Source of the DNA: Flavipsychrobacter sp.
Lineage (GTDB): Bacteria; Bacteroidota; Bacteroidia; Chitinophagales; Chitinophagaceae
DNA: 35,094 bases
Direction of reading: 5' to 3'
Assembly (NCBI GenBank): GCA_021155965.1
Contig: JAJNBJ010000031.1
Span: 1-35,094, forward strand
Below the pieces are notes generated by a model, which saw only the letters and a list, made by a program, of their open reading frames with translations, had not been told where the DNA came from and made no database searches. Both the position numbers and the translations under genes were made by a program. Below, in pieces: positions 17,136 to 25,509 of the stretch. The stretch's first letter is position 1; the number at the start of each line of letters is the position of its first letter.

Positions 17136-17783
17136 TTATCCGGGTATCCGGGCAATGTACTTGGACATTTCCTTGATCCCATCTACCAGTTGCTGTTCGG
17201 TAGGCTTGCAAGCCTTTGCCTTGTTGAAATATATCTTCCCGTTGCGGTAATCCCTGCGTTGAATATATATCTGGGATAGTTGCAAATAAGCAGATGCAGC
17301 GTGATTTTTGTCGGGCAGGCCAAGCTGCACCGCCTTCCGGTAGTTTTCCAGCGCCTCTTTGGAATTTCCCTTTTTCTGCGCAATAGCGCCCAACTGTAAG
17401 TATGCAGTGCCTTCAAAATCTTTTTCAGTTCCGGTTTCGAGGCCTTTTCTCAATTGTGCTTCTGCTTTATCAAGGTCATCTCCCATAGTAGAGAAATTAG
17501 CCTGCAACATATAGTAAGAAGAACGTATAGGTTTATAGAGCAAATTAGGAAACTTTACCTTTTTAAGAAGTGCCTGTGCTCCATCCATGTCGCCGCTTTC
17601 TATATAGCCTTGTATCAACGTCATAGGACCAACCATAAAATAAGCAATGATCATGAGCACGGCAACGAGGAAAGGTATCCATGCCACCCACCAAGTAACC
17701 TTGAAGCCGAGGAAGAAACCCAAAGCAATAAGTCCGATGGCAATAGGTAAACGGTAAAAAACAAGTATACGCCTGAAATTCAT
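17136..17783 (-). CDS. Membrane-anchored TPR protein
   Basis: A 215-residue inner-membrane protein with two N-terminal transmembrane segments (about 11-28, LPIAIGLIALGFFLGF; about 32-52, AWIPFLVAVLMIIAYFMVG). At least two or three TPR units follow: MDGAQALLKKVKFP, DKAEAQLRKGLETG, KEALENYRKAVQLG and AASAYLQLSQIYIQRRDY. TPRs mediate protein contacts; the partner is unknown. I chose ATG 17783 because a -7 box (TATATTTG, 17807-17800) lies just upstream. A longer reading from 17864 would run through that promoter. Confidence 0.83.
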   Translation of the reverse strand: MNFRRILVFYRLPIAIGLIALGFFLGFKVTWWVAWIPFLVAVLMIIAYFMVGPMTLIQGYIESGDMDGAQALLKKVKFPNLLYKPIRSSYYMLQANFSTMGDDLDKAEAQLRKGLETGTEKDFEGTAYLQLGAIAQKKGNSKEALENYRKAVQLGLPDKNHAASAYLQLSQIYIQRRDYRNGKIYFNKAKACKPTEQQLVDGIKEMSKYIARIPG

Positions 17784-17799
17784 AAAATAATTTGGGCGG

Positions 17800-17807
17800 C
17801 AAATATA
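17800..17807 (-). promoter_or_regulatory. -7 promoter box TATATTTG of the TPR gene
   Basis: Exact TAnnTTTG on the minus strand, 16 bases before ATG 17783. No -33 box stands at the expected spacing. It fixes the likely start of the TPR gene. Confidence 0.6.
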
Positions 17808-17846
17808 CCTTATTTTTGGGACTGTACATGTGGAAGCAACGCATAG

Positions 17847-17880
17847 TTTGCGGCAATTACTCAACTATCCGCTATTTTTG
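17847..17880 (+). promoter_or_regulatory. Promoter of the methyltransferase-PAP2 operon
   Basis: A -33 TTTG (17847-17850) and -7 TATTTTTG (17873-17880) are separated by 22 bases, within the Bacteroidota range. The ATG is 37 bases after the -7 box, so this mRNA would have a normal short leader. Confidence 0.65.
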
Positions 17881-17917
17881 CAAAACACTTACTATTTACA
17901 ACTTAACTAACAACTGA

Positions 17918-18652
17918 ATGGGTTGGTATCTAAATTGGTTCGGCTCCCCTTATTACAAGATCCTTTACCAAAACAGGGATGAATACGAAGCCCGGGAGTT
18001 TGTAGAAAACCTTTTGGCTTACCTAAGGCCACGCCCCGGCAGCAATATGCTGGACATTGCCTGTGGCGAAGGTCGCTTTGCGCGGCAACTTGCCGAACAT
18101 GATTATAAAGTTACAGGCATAGACATCTCAATTGAGAGCATTGATGTTGCCAAAGCATACGAAACCGACAACCTGCAATTCTTTACGCACGACATGCGGA
18201 TGCCATTCTACATCAATTACTTCGATTACGCTTTCAATTTCTTTACCAGCTTTGGTTATTTTGAGCATGACCGCGACCATGCATTAGCCGCAAGGTCTTT
18301 TGCTGCGGCGCTGAAACCGGAAGGCATACTGGTAATAGACTATCTTAATTTTGAGCATGTGGCTGCAAATTTTGTTACAGAAGAAACTATAGAAAGAGGA
18401 GGTTATACCTTCCATATCAAACGCAGGATAGAGCGCAGCCATATTGTAAAGGATATTACCTTCATGGATGCTGAAAATATTGAACGCCATTTCACGGAAA
18501 GTGTGGCAGCATTTACGCTTGCTGATTTCAACAAGATGTTCAAGAACGCAGAAATGTCGCTGATAGGGACGTTTGGAGACTATGGCCTTGAGCAATACCA
18601 CCCTATTGACTCACCAAGGCTGATCATGATCTTTAAAAAGAAATATGCCTAG
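17918..18652 (+). CDS. Class I SAM-dependent methyltransferase
   Basis: A 244-residue methyltransferase. SAM-binding motif I is MLDIACGEGRFARQLAE (44-60), the acidic residue of motif II is in VTGIDIS, and motif IV is in YAFNFFTSFGYFEHD. The N-terminus (MGWYLNWFGSPYYKILYQNR) is shared by a family common in Bacteroidota. The substrate is unknown. Its last eight bases overlap the PAP2 phosphatase gene, so the two are co-translated; a lipid or isoprenoid substrate is conceivable but unproven. Confidence 0.88.
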   Translation: MGWYLNWFGSPYYKILYQNRDEYEAREFVENLLAYLRPRPGSNMLDIACGEGRFARQLAEHDYKVTGIDISIESIDVAKAYETDNLQFFTHDMRMPFYINYFDYAFNFFTSFGYFEHDRDHALAARSFAAALKPEGILVIDYLNFEHVAANFVTEETIERGGYTFHIKRRIERSHIVKDITFMDAENIERHFTESVAAFTLADFNKMFKNAEMSLIGTFGDYGLEQYHPIDSPRLIMIFKKKYA

Positions 18653-19238
18653 TATCCGCGAGATTATTGTTAAAGCCGACCATACTGTTTGGTATTACCT
18701 GAATACGCAATGGCATAATGCCTTTCTTGATGCTGTTATCCCGTATGTTCGCAACCAATATTTCTGGGCACCGCTATACTTGTTCCTGCTCATCTTTATT
18801 CCGTATAAATTTGGCAAGCGCGGCTGGTTCTGGTGCGGCTTTTACCTGGTAGCATTTACTATTGCTGACCAGATGGCTGTGAATGTCATCAAGCCATTCT
18901 TTCATCGCATAAGGCCGTGCAGCCACCCCGAACTAAAAAAAATTGTACACCTGCTTGTCGAGTGCGGATCCGGACTAAGCTTCCCTTCCGCGCATGCCTC
19001 CAATCATTTTGCCATGGGCATTTTTTGTGCAGTGACATTAGGACGAAGCGCCAAATGGGTATGGCCTGTTGCCATTGCCTGGGCATTATTGGTTGCCTAC
19101 GCACAAGTGTATGTAGGAGTGCATTTCCCGTTTGATGTAATGTTCGGAGGAGTTCTGGGAACAACTATCGGCATAGCGATAGGAAAAGTGTATAACGGAT
19201 ATTTTGACCTGCAATCGCCTCCAAAAGTGCGTAATTGA
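18645..19238 (+). CDS. PAP2 family phosphatase
   Basis: A 197-residue integral membrane phosphatase of the PAP2 superfamily, which acts on lipid phosphates such as undecaprenyl pyrophosphate, phosphatidate or lipid A. Motif 1 is KPFFHRIRP (83-91), motif 2 PSAH (114-117) and motif 3 QVYVGVHFPFD (His160, Asp164). The Arg of the usual SR in motif 3 is Gln154. Several hydrophobic helices flank the motifs. The ATG overlaps the methyltransferase stop by eight bases. It could be a bactoprenyl pyrophosphatase or a lipid A phosphatase; sequence alone does not decide. Confidence 0.88.
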   Translation: MPSIREIIVKADHTVWYYLNTQWHNAFLDAVIPYVRNQYFWAPLYLFLLIFIPYKFGKRGWFWCGFYLVAFTIADQMAVNVIKPFFHRIRPCSHPELKKIVHLLVECGSGLSFPSAHASNHFAMGIFCAVTLGRSAKWVWPVAIAWALLVAYAQVYVGVHFPFDVMFGGVLGTTIGIAIGKVYNGYFDLQSPPKVRN

Positions 19239-19245
19239 TAACAGG

Positions 19246-20013
19246 TTACCTGGACTTTAGAAACTCTTCAAATTCCTGGCGGTATTGCTCAAATGTGAAC
19301 ATTGCCGAAAGATCGCTGTATAATTCCTTATCAACAGTTTGGGTATATGCCCACTGAGCGAAATCCAGTTTACTGCTTTCAAAACCAAACCAGCCCGCCA
19401 ATGTACCTACCTGCCCGGTCGTCATTGTTTCATTTTTCAGCGCATCTTTCAACAGATTCATTTTTTCTGTGTCATTCTTCTTTGTATCAGCTTTTGTTTT
19501 CAACTTATCAATTTTGCCGTCAGTAAGTGTACCTGGCTCCCCGGATGTTACGGGCGACACGGAAGGCGCATTATTGCTTTCATCGTTGTATGGTTGACCA
19601 GAACTCTGCGGTGCTTCAAGCCGCCAGTCACCAGTCTTCATATCCGGGTAATCTTTCCGGTATTCATCAATATATTCATTCCTGGTATCTACCTCTCCGG
19701 TATATGGATCATAGAACAACAAGGTTATTTTTTCGGGATAGGTGTATACTTTGCCATAGTAGATAACTTCCTGGTATGGCCTGCCCCGCCGTGTACCAGC
19801 CATAGAATATATCTTTATTTTATGCTCACCCTGTGGTATATCACCCACAGTTACAGATGTACCCCTTTTATTAAAATATCGGCCGTCTATCCAGACATTG
19901 ATCTGCCGGTTATCTGCCACCCGCACTTTCACCATGGACTGTGCTCCAACCTTCAACGCGACTAAATAAAAACAAACAAATAAGAGAACTAGTTTTTTCA
20001 TTGAGGAACTCAT
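19246..20013 (-). CDS. DUF4476 domain-containing exported protein
   Basis: A 255-residue exported protein. The signal peptide MKKLVLLFVCFYLVALKVGAQ starts at residue 5, and ATG 20001 is an equally good start. Residues about 28-75 look like a PEGA-type beta domain (VWIDGRYFNKRGTSVTVGD, PQGEHKIKIYS). A low-complexity Ser/Asn/Thr linker follows at about 130-165. The C-terminus (about 170-255) is a DUF4476 domain, with MTTGQVGTLAGWFGFESSKL and AMFTFEQYRQEFEEFL. DUF4476 is common in Bacteroidota and has no known biochemical role. It converges with the PAP2 gene. Confidence 0.83.
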   Translation of the reverse strand: MSSSMKKLVLLFVCFYLVALKVGAQSMVKVRVADNRQINVWIDGRYFNKRGTSVTVGDIPQGEHKIKIYSMAGTRRGRPYQEVIYYGKVYTYPEKITLLFYDPYTGEVDTRNEYIDEYRKDYPDMKTGDWRLEAPQSSGQPYNDESNNAPSVSPVTSGEPGTLTDGKIDKLKTKADTKKNDTEKMNLLKDALKNETMTTGQVGTLAGWFGFESSKLDFAQWAYTQTVDKELYSDLSAMFTFEQYRQEFEEFLKSR

Positions 20014-20107
20014 CTTTACTAATATAAAACTACTGAATTTATATTTTCGTACCTGTTAAAAGTTATCAGACAGGAAAATTTTGCTGAAGATTAATCGGAA
20101 ACAATAT

Positions 20108-20848
20108 TTAACAAGGCAGTAACAATGCGCACATGATACCTGTGGATACTCCTGCGTTCAGCGATTCTGCCCCACCCTTACGGGGAATTGTTATTTTTTT
20201 TGTGGCGAGCGATTTAATGATCTCTGATATTCCCCGTGATTCATTACCGATGATCAGTATGCCCGCATCCTGCCGCTGCATATTGTAAACGTTCTCGCCA
20301 TCAAGTGTTGCAGCATATTTAGGTAGTGTGGTTGCAGACAAAAAACTTTCCAAGTCGGATTCATAAATGCAGGTCCGTAAATGCGCCCCCATGGCGCTTT
20401 GCACTACTTTAGGATTATACACATCCACGCTGGATGGTGAACAAACAACATGCTTTATGCCAAACCAGTCAGCGATACGCAATATTGTCCCCATATTGCC
20501 GGGGTCTTGAATATCGTCAAGCGCCAGGTACCATTCATTTGAAACAGGCACCTCCCTTGGCTGGGGTATAGGCAAAACTAGTATCACACCATTAGGCGAC
20601 TGCATAGCTGTAAGCGAGGCAAATCCACGTGCCTTCAAAATATGTACCTGAGCTTCAGGGTGGCGTTCAATAAGCCTGCTGTTAAAGTCTGCCCATTCCT
20701 CGGTTGCCAGTATCATTTTTATGGGTTCATTAGTCTTCAGCCACTCTGCTGCTATCTTTTCGCCTTCAGCTATAAATTCCTTATATTCATTGCGGAATTT
20801 TTGCTGTGTTAACGACCGAATGTGCTTATTTTGCGCCCTGGTTAGCAT
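20108..20848 (-). CDS. TrmH/SpoU family RNA 2'-O-methyltransferase
   Basis: A 246-residue SPOUT methyltransferase, predicted to methylate a ribose 2'-OH in rRNA or tRNA. An N-terminal substrate-binding domain (1-105, KFRNEYKEFIAEGEKIAAEW) precedes the knotted catalytic domain. Motif 1 is LALDDIQDPGNMGTILRIAD, motif 2 IIGNESRGIS and motif 3 IPRKGGAESLNAGVSTGI. The exact target (RlmB-like or other) cannot be assigned. It is divergent from tamL with only 33 bases between start codons. Its -7 box (20860-20853) lies four bases before the ATG. Confidence 0.9.
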   Translation of the reverse strand: MLTRAQNKHIRSLTQQKFRNEYKEFIAEGEKIAAEWLKTNEPIKMILATEEWADFNSRLIERHPEAQVHILKARGFASLTAMQSPNGVILVLPIPQPREVPVSNEWYLALDDIQDPGNMGTILRIADWFGIKHVVCSPSSVDVYNPKVVQSAMGAHLRTCIYESDLESFLSATTLPKYAATLDGENVYNMQRQDAGILIIGNESRGISEIIKSLATKKITIPRKGGAESLNAGVSTGIMCALLLPC

Positions 20849-20852
20849 ACTG

Positions 20853-20860
20853 CAAATCTA
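20853..20860 (-). promoter_or_regulatory. -7 promoter box TAGATTTG of the SpoU-type gene
   Basis: Exact TAnnTTTG on the minus strand, four bases before the ATG at 20848. On the plus strand a one-mismatch box TATCATTG (20861-20868) lies right beside it and may serve tamL. Confidence 0.55.
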
Positions 20861-20881
20861 TATCATTGTTGTAAACTATAA

Positions 20882-23302
20882 ATGAACAGCAAGCTATTCA
20901 ATAAATTATTCATTTCAAATATCCTGCTTGTTGCGGTAGTTTTCCTGTTACCTGCCTGCAATAGCACCAAGCACCTGAAAGAAGGCCAATACCTGCTTCG
21001 CAAAAATAAGGTGAACATTAAATATGAGGGAAAACTAACCCAGAAAGTTGAAATAAAAGACAACCTCAATAAAATAATCGTTCAGAAACCCAATGCTAAT
21101 TTTCTTGGTTTTCTCCCGTTTCCAACACCAACTAAACTGTGGCTGTATAACCTCAGGTACAGGAAACTGCACCGCAGGCCAGACTCCCTTCTTCCAAAAT
21201 CTGTTGAACGACCCGTGATACTGGATACGGTTTATATGCAGCGGTCCGCACTGAATATGAAAAACTACATGTTCAACCGGGGATATTTTTATGCCAAAGT
21301 GACCGATACTTATCTAGTAAAAAAGAAGAAGGCGTACGCCACGTATACTATTGAGCCGGGTATCAATTACCAGATCAACGACGTACGCTATTATATTGAT
21401 GACAGCGAAATAGCACGAATTGTACGGAAAGGCGCCGGCGGCACTATCCTGAAAAAAGACAGGGAATTTACCTATAGCCTGACCGGAGATGAGCGTAACC
21501 GGCTTGTGAATGACATACGCAACAATGGTTATTACAAATTCACGCAGGAAAATATAACCTTTATCATTGACACAGTAGACAAGTCCATCTTCAAAGACGC
21601 GGAAAGCCCTTTCAAGGCTGCCGTTGATTTTGTATCTGCAATTGACAATAAAAAGCCTACGCTGGACCTGGAAGTACATATACAGCTGGCAGATGACTCT
21701 GCTGCATTTACAAAGTACATCATTAAAAACATAAATGTATATCTTGATTTTGTAAGCCCTGCTGACCTAAAGGATAGTTCTCTGACGATAAAACGTATCG
21801 GCAAACTGGATTTCTGGTTTCATTCCCAATATGTTCATCCCTGGGTGCTTTACAAACATATTTATGTGGCCCCCGGCAACTATTTTAACCAGACAGATTA
21901 CGACAAGACGCAGGCCAAGCTAACCGAATTGGGCATATTCCAGTATATAAGGATAGTGCCGCGTGAAATGCGCAGGAACAGGGGCGTGCTGGATTATGAC
22001 ATACTGCTGGCAAGGGCAAAAAAATATGATTTCTCGACACTGTATGAGTTAACGAGCGGCTCTACTTATGCTTTGGGACATTCCATCGGTATTAACTTCA
22101 GGGACAAGAATTTTCTTAAGGGAGCAAACCTGCTGACCATTGGTGTGAACGGCGGGCTTGAGTATGCGTATAACAGCAATAGTTCTGAAGGTTTCTTCAG
22201 GCGGTTTAGCTGGCTTACCAGCTATTATGGTATTAACGCCAGCATTGATTTCCCGAAATTCCTTGCACCTGTTGCATCTTCCCTATTCAGTAATTCAAAC
22301 CTTCCTCATACTATCATTGGCGGCGGGCGGAGTGTAATAGACCGTATCAATTATTTTACCCTCTCTAATACCAGCGCCAACTTCTCTTATAGCTGGAAAG
22401 AAACGCAGTCAAAGACCTGGGGGTTCTCTCCTGCGTTCGTCAACATCATTCGCCTGCCATACAAGAGCTATGCTTTCGATACTGTTCTGGCAAACAATGA
22501 ATACCTGAAAAACAGTTATAAAGAAAATTTTATTGAAGGTGAAAATATCACCTATACTTTTGACAACATTGCCGCCAAGAGGGGTATTAACCATTCCTAT
22601 CTAAAGGTTGGATTAGAGGAAGCAGGCGCTTTATTAAGCCTGGTGAACAATGTTGTAGATAAAGTAAATAACCTCTACTCTATACAATACGCTCAATACG
22701 CAAAGTTTGATCTCGATGCCCGCCACTATTTCACTTTTCGCAAAACGGTAGTAGCAATGCGTTTCCTGGGCGGAATAGGTGTACCCTATGACAAATCTGC
22801 GACCCTTCCGTACATTAAACAATATTTTTCAGGCGGCCCATACAGCCTGAGGGGCTGGCGTATACGCACACTAGGCCCCGGCACTTATTTTAATCCCAAT
22901 ACGGGCGGCGCTACGCAAATTGACCGTACCGGCGACATAAAGCTGGAGCTTAATTCTGAATTACGTTTTCCTATAACACTGCTGTTCTCAGGAGCTATAA
23001 AAATGAATGGCGCGGTGTTTGCCGATGCGGGCAACATATGGCTGGCAAAGAAGGACCCAGCTTATCCCGGTGGTAACTTTGAATTTAAAAACCTTGGGCA
23101 GGATGTAGCGGCAGATATTGGGCTTGGGGTGCGTTTTGATATCGCCTCGTTCTTAACCCTTCGGGCTGACCTTGCTATGCCGGTAAAAAAGCCTGAGGTC
23201 GCGATAAACAATGGTTGGGTGTTCGACCAGGTCAATTTTAACAATCCAACCTGGCGTTCGCAAAACCTGATCATGAATATATCTATCGGCTATCCATTCT
23301 AG
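20882..23302 (+). CDS. tamL: TamL: lipoprotein TamA homologue (Omp85 family)
   Basis: An 806-residue outer-membrane Omp85 protein with a lipoprotein leader (VVFLLPAC, Cys26), the Bacteroidota TamL form of TamA. The hallmark NSTKHLKEGQYLLRKNKV follows the Cys. POTRA domains fill about 30-390. The 16-strand barrel follows, with the conserved GGPYSLRGWRIRTLGPG loop (the RGW/RGF motif that docks in the barrel) and a C-terminal strand ending in Phe (SIGYPF). TamA works with TamB in inserting outer-membrane proteins or in lipid traffic. tamB, often nearby, is not in this window. The divergent RNA methyltransferase gene is a common neighbour in my recollection. Confidence 0.9.
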   Translation: MNSKLFNKLFISNILLVAVVFLLPACNSTKHLKEGQYLLRKNKVNIKYEGKLTQKVEIKDNLNKIIVQKPNANFLGFLPFPTPTKLWLYNLRYRKLHRRPDSLLPKSVERPVILDTVYMQRSALNMKNYMFNRGYFYAKVTDTYLVKKKKAYATYTIEPGINYQINDVRYYIDDSEIARIVRKGAGGTILKKDREFTYSLTGDERNRLVNDIRNNGYYKFTQENITFIIDTVDKSIFKDAESPFKAAVDFVSAIDNKKPTLDLEVHIQLADDSAAFTKYIIKNINVYLDFVSPADLKDSSLTIKRIGKLDFWFHSQYVHPWVLYKHIYVAPGNYFNQTDYDKTQAKLTELGIFQYIRIVPREMRRNRGVLDYDILLARAKKYDFSTLYELTSGSTYALGHSIGINFRDKNFLKGANLLTIGVNGGLEYAYNSNSSEGFFRRFSWLTSYYGINASIDFPKFLAPVASSLFSNSNLPHTIIGGGRSVIDRINYFTLSNTSANFSYSWKETQSKTWGFSPAFVNIIRLPYKSYAFDTVLANNEYLKNSYKENFIEGENITYTFDNIAAKRGINHSYLKVGLEEAGALLSLVNNVVDKVNNLYSIQYAQYAKFDLDARHYFTFRKTVVAMRFLGGIGVPYDKSATLPYIKQYFSGGPYSLRGWRIRTLGPGTYFNPNTGGATQIDRTGDIKLELNSELRFPITLLFSGAIKMNGAVFADAGNIWLAKKDPAYPGGNFEFKNLGQDVAADIGLGVRFDIASFLTLRADLAMPVKKPEVAINNGWVFDQVNFNNPTWRSQNLIMNISIGYPF

Positions 23303-23308
23303 AAAGGA

Positions 23309-23839
23309 TCACTTAACAATCACACACTTCAACCCTTTAGCGCCAATAGCATCGGCATCAGGCTGGACCTTGTTCGATTTAGGGAGATATTTTACAACGG
23401 TTACACGTTCTATATACACAGTGTCACCCGGTTTGATACGCTCATATATACTTGCTGATACATTGCTGGTGATGGTATCGCCGGGACAAAATTCATAGAG
23501 TATATCCACCATGATCTTCGCATTGCCGATAGAATCCTCGTAGAGCGCACGTTCCGCATAGTTAAAACCAAATCCCAACACTTTATATTTATTCCCCAGC
23601 GAGTCGCGGGAAGTGAGCCCCTGTTTTAACAGTTTGTTGAACTCCTCTGTTTTTATGGGGCCTCCGCTATAATCCGATTTGCCCAGGTAAACAGTAGGCA
23701 ATAATATCTTTTTATGCTGCTCGCTTCCTTCTGTTTTTGCAATTGCCGGCTTGCCATTGGGCTTTTTCTGCTGTGCCCATAGGTTAAGGCATGCCGCTGC
23801 CATAGACAACAAAAACAAAAATTTTACCGTACGGACCAT
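23309..23839 (-). CDS. Exported protein of unknown function
   Basis: A 176-residue exported protein. The signal peptide is MVRTVKFLFLLSMAAACLNLWAQ, followed by a Lys-rich linker. The body contains YLGKSDYSGGPIKTEEFNKL, a Tyr/Phe-rich stretch and PGDTVYIERVTVVKYLP. The last part recalls the ligand-like C-terminal domain of GldM, but this is weak. It starts at ATG 23839; the in-frame TTG at 23848 falls inside the -7 box. It converges with tamL, seven bases between stops. Confidence 0.7.
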   Translation of the reverse strand: MVRTVKFLFLLSMAAACLNLWAQQKKPNGKPAIAKTEGSEQHKKILLPTVYLGKSDYSGGPIKTEEFNKLLKQGLTSRDSLGNKYKVLGFGFNYAERALYEDSIGNAKIMVDILYEFCPGDTITSNVSASIYERIKPGDTVYIERVTVVKYLPKSNKVQPDADAIGAKGLKCVIVK

Positions 23840-23845
23840 AATTAC

Positions 23846-23874
23846 CAAAAATAGAAAAATAAACGTTAAACCAA
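23846..23874 (-). promoter_or_regulatory. Promoter TTG-N18-TATTTTTG of the exported protein gene
   Basis: The -7 TATTTTTG (23853-23846) lies six bases before the ATG, and a -33 TTG (23874-23872) lies 18 bases upstream of it. Both are within the Bacteroidota spacing range. Confidence 0.6.
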
Positions 23875-23915
23875 TGTCTTTTCAATGTATTTTAAAAATA
23901 GTTTAAATAACAGCT

Positions 23916-23947
23916 TTTGCTTTTCGCTGCTGAATATTTTACTTTTG
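23916..23947 (+). promoter_or_regulatory. Promoter TTTG-N20-TACTTTTG of the dehydratase-ketosynthase pair
   Basis: The -33 TTTG (23916-23919) and -7 TACTTTTG (23940-23947) are 20 bases apart, close to the ideal Bacteroidota promoter. The ATG follows five bases later, predicting a leaderless mRNA. Confidence 0.7.
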
Positions 23948-23952
23948 GGCGG

Positions 23953-24369
23953 ATGAACACCGAAGCTGCTATTTATATACCGCAACGCCCACCATTTGTG
24001 ATGATAGGCGAAATGTTAAGCACAAATGAAAAGCTGACAAGAACATCTTTTACTATAAAAGATGATAACATACTTGTAAAAGACGGCCGACTGACGGAAG
24101 CAGGGCTTGTAGAAAATATGGCGCAAACTGCAGGAGCAGGTACCGGTTACAGGATACAGCAATCTGGCAGGCCTACACCTGTGGGCTATATTGCCGCATT
24201 AAAAAACGTGAACATTTTTTCGCTTCCGAAAGTAAACGAGACCATTACCACCGAAATTACTTTTCAGCAAACATTGCTGAGCTTTCATTTTGTGAAGGGA
24301 AGTGTTTTTGTTGGCGATAAGGAAATAGCCAATTGTGAATTTAAGATCTTTGAACAACCAGCACAGTAA
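23953..24369 (+). CDS. Hotdog-fold 3-hydroxyacyl-ACP dehydratase (FabZ/ApeP-like)
   Basis: A 138-residue hotdog protein of the group associated with fatty-acid or aryl-polyene synthesis. Visible are IPQRPPFVMIGEML (7-22) and LTEAGLVENMAQTAGAGTGY, whose Glu aligns with the catalytic acid of FabZ. The His usual in PHRPP is Gln here (PQRPP), so activity may differ. The start ATG 23953 lies five bases after the -7 box. The ketosynthase gene follows two bases after the stop, so the two act together, probably on an acyl carrier protein-bound chain. Confidence 0.82.
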   Translation: MNTEAAIYIPQRPPFVMIGEMLSTNEKLTRTSFTIKDDNILVKDGRLTEAGLVENMAQTAGAGTGYRIQQSGRPTPVGYIAALKNVNIFSLPKVNETITTEITFQQTLLSFHFVKGSVFVGDKEIANCEFKIFEQPAQ

Positions 24370-24371
24370 CA

Positions 24372-25502
24372 TTGTCTTCCGTTTACGCTATAGCATCTAA
24401 CATCATTTCGGCACTTGGCATGGATACGGCCGCCCATTGGCACGCTGTGGCCGAAGGGCTAACAGGCATTAAAAAATATACTGACACCTCATTGAGCAAT
24501 GCACCTTTTATGGCTGCAAAGCTGGATCCTGCACAATTGCAGGCAATACAGGAACAAACAAAGAATGCTGCCCCACTTTCCCCGTTCGAGCAACTGGCAG
24601 CATGCTCCATACAAAAAACACTGAACATTCTTGATGAACCTTTAGACCTTAAACAAACTGCTTTTATCCTCTCCACAACGAAGGGTAATATTGAATTATT
24701 GGGCAAAGTGCCCGATGAACGTATCCTACTGTATTACTCTGCAAAAAAAATAGCTGACTATTCAGGCATTCCTGGCAAGACATTTGTTATTTCACACGCC
24801 TGTGTATCGGGTATTGTTGCTTTGCAATATGCAATGCGGCTGATACAGGCGGGAAGGTACAAGCATGTAATAGTTACTGGCGCCGACAGGTTTTCGCGCT
24901 TTGTGTTGAATGGTTTCCAATCGTTCCAGGCAATATCTGATGAACCTTGCAGACCTTTTGATGCAGGCCGTAAGGGCATCACCCTTGGCGAAGCCGCAGC
25001 AACTATTATCCTGTCCGCAACTAAAACAGAACATGTTCTCGGGCAGTTAATAGGCGGCGCTACATCCAATGATGCCAACCATATCTCCGGCCCATCGCGC
25101 ACAGGGGAAGAGCTGGCAATGGCAATAGCTGCTGCCATAAAAGAAGCAGGCATAACACCGGCACAAATAGATATGATCTCTGCGCACGGCACCGCCACAC
25201 CATACAACGATGAGATGGAATCAAAAGCATTCGACCTTGCGGGCCTGCTGCGTAGCCCTGTGCACAGCTTTAAAGGTTATATAGGGCATACACTTGGCGC
25301 TGCGGGTGTATTGGAAAGCGCAATGGTGCTGGAAAGCCTTCGCCACCAAACACTGATACCATCTGCAGGTTTTGAAAACCTTGGCGTACCTAAGCCTATA
25401 ACAATGAGTACGCAATTTACTCCTGCTAAAATTCAATACGCGCTAAAGACAGCATCTGGCTTTGGGGGGTGTAATGCAACTGCTGTTTGGGGTAAGGTGT
25501 AA
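24372..25502 (+). CDS. Beta-ketoacyl-ACP synthase (KAS I/II-like)
   Basis: A 376-residue condensing enzyme that extends an acyl chain with malonyl-ACP. The thiolase-fold triad is present: Cys144 in SHACVSG, His272 in SAHGTATPYND and His306 in GYIGHTLGAAG. The GFGGCNA motif near the C-terminus is typical. At 376 residues it is shorter than FabF (about 410). The start is TTG 24372: it follows the dehydratase stop by two bases and gives the family N-terminus (VYAIASNIISALG); the next in-frame Met (residue 17) would remove it. No acyl carrier protein, ketoreductase or other polyene gene is adjacent. Confidence 0.9.
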   Translation: MSSVYAIASNIISALGMDTAAHWHAVAEGLTGIKKYTDTSLSNAPFMAAKLDPAQLQAIQEQTKNAAPLSPFEQLAACSIQKTLNILDEPLDLKQTAFILSTTKGNIELLGKVPDERILLYYSAKKIADYSGIPGKTFVISHACVSGIVALQYAMRLIQAGRYKHVIVTGADRFSRFVLNGFQSFQAISDEPCRPFDAGRKGITLGEAAATIILSATKTEHVLGQLIGGATSNDANHISGPSRTGEELAMAIAAAIKEAGITPAQIDMISAHGTATPYNDEMESKAFDLAGLLRSPVHSFKGYIGHTLGAAGVLESAMVLESLRHQTLIPSAGFENLGVPKPITMSTQFTPAKIQYALKTASGFGGCNATAVWGKV

Positions 25503-25509
25503 GCTACTA

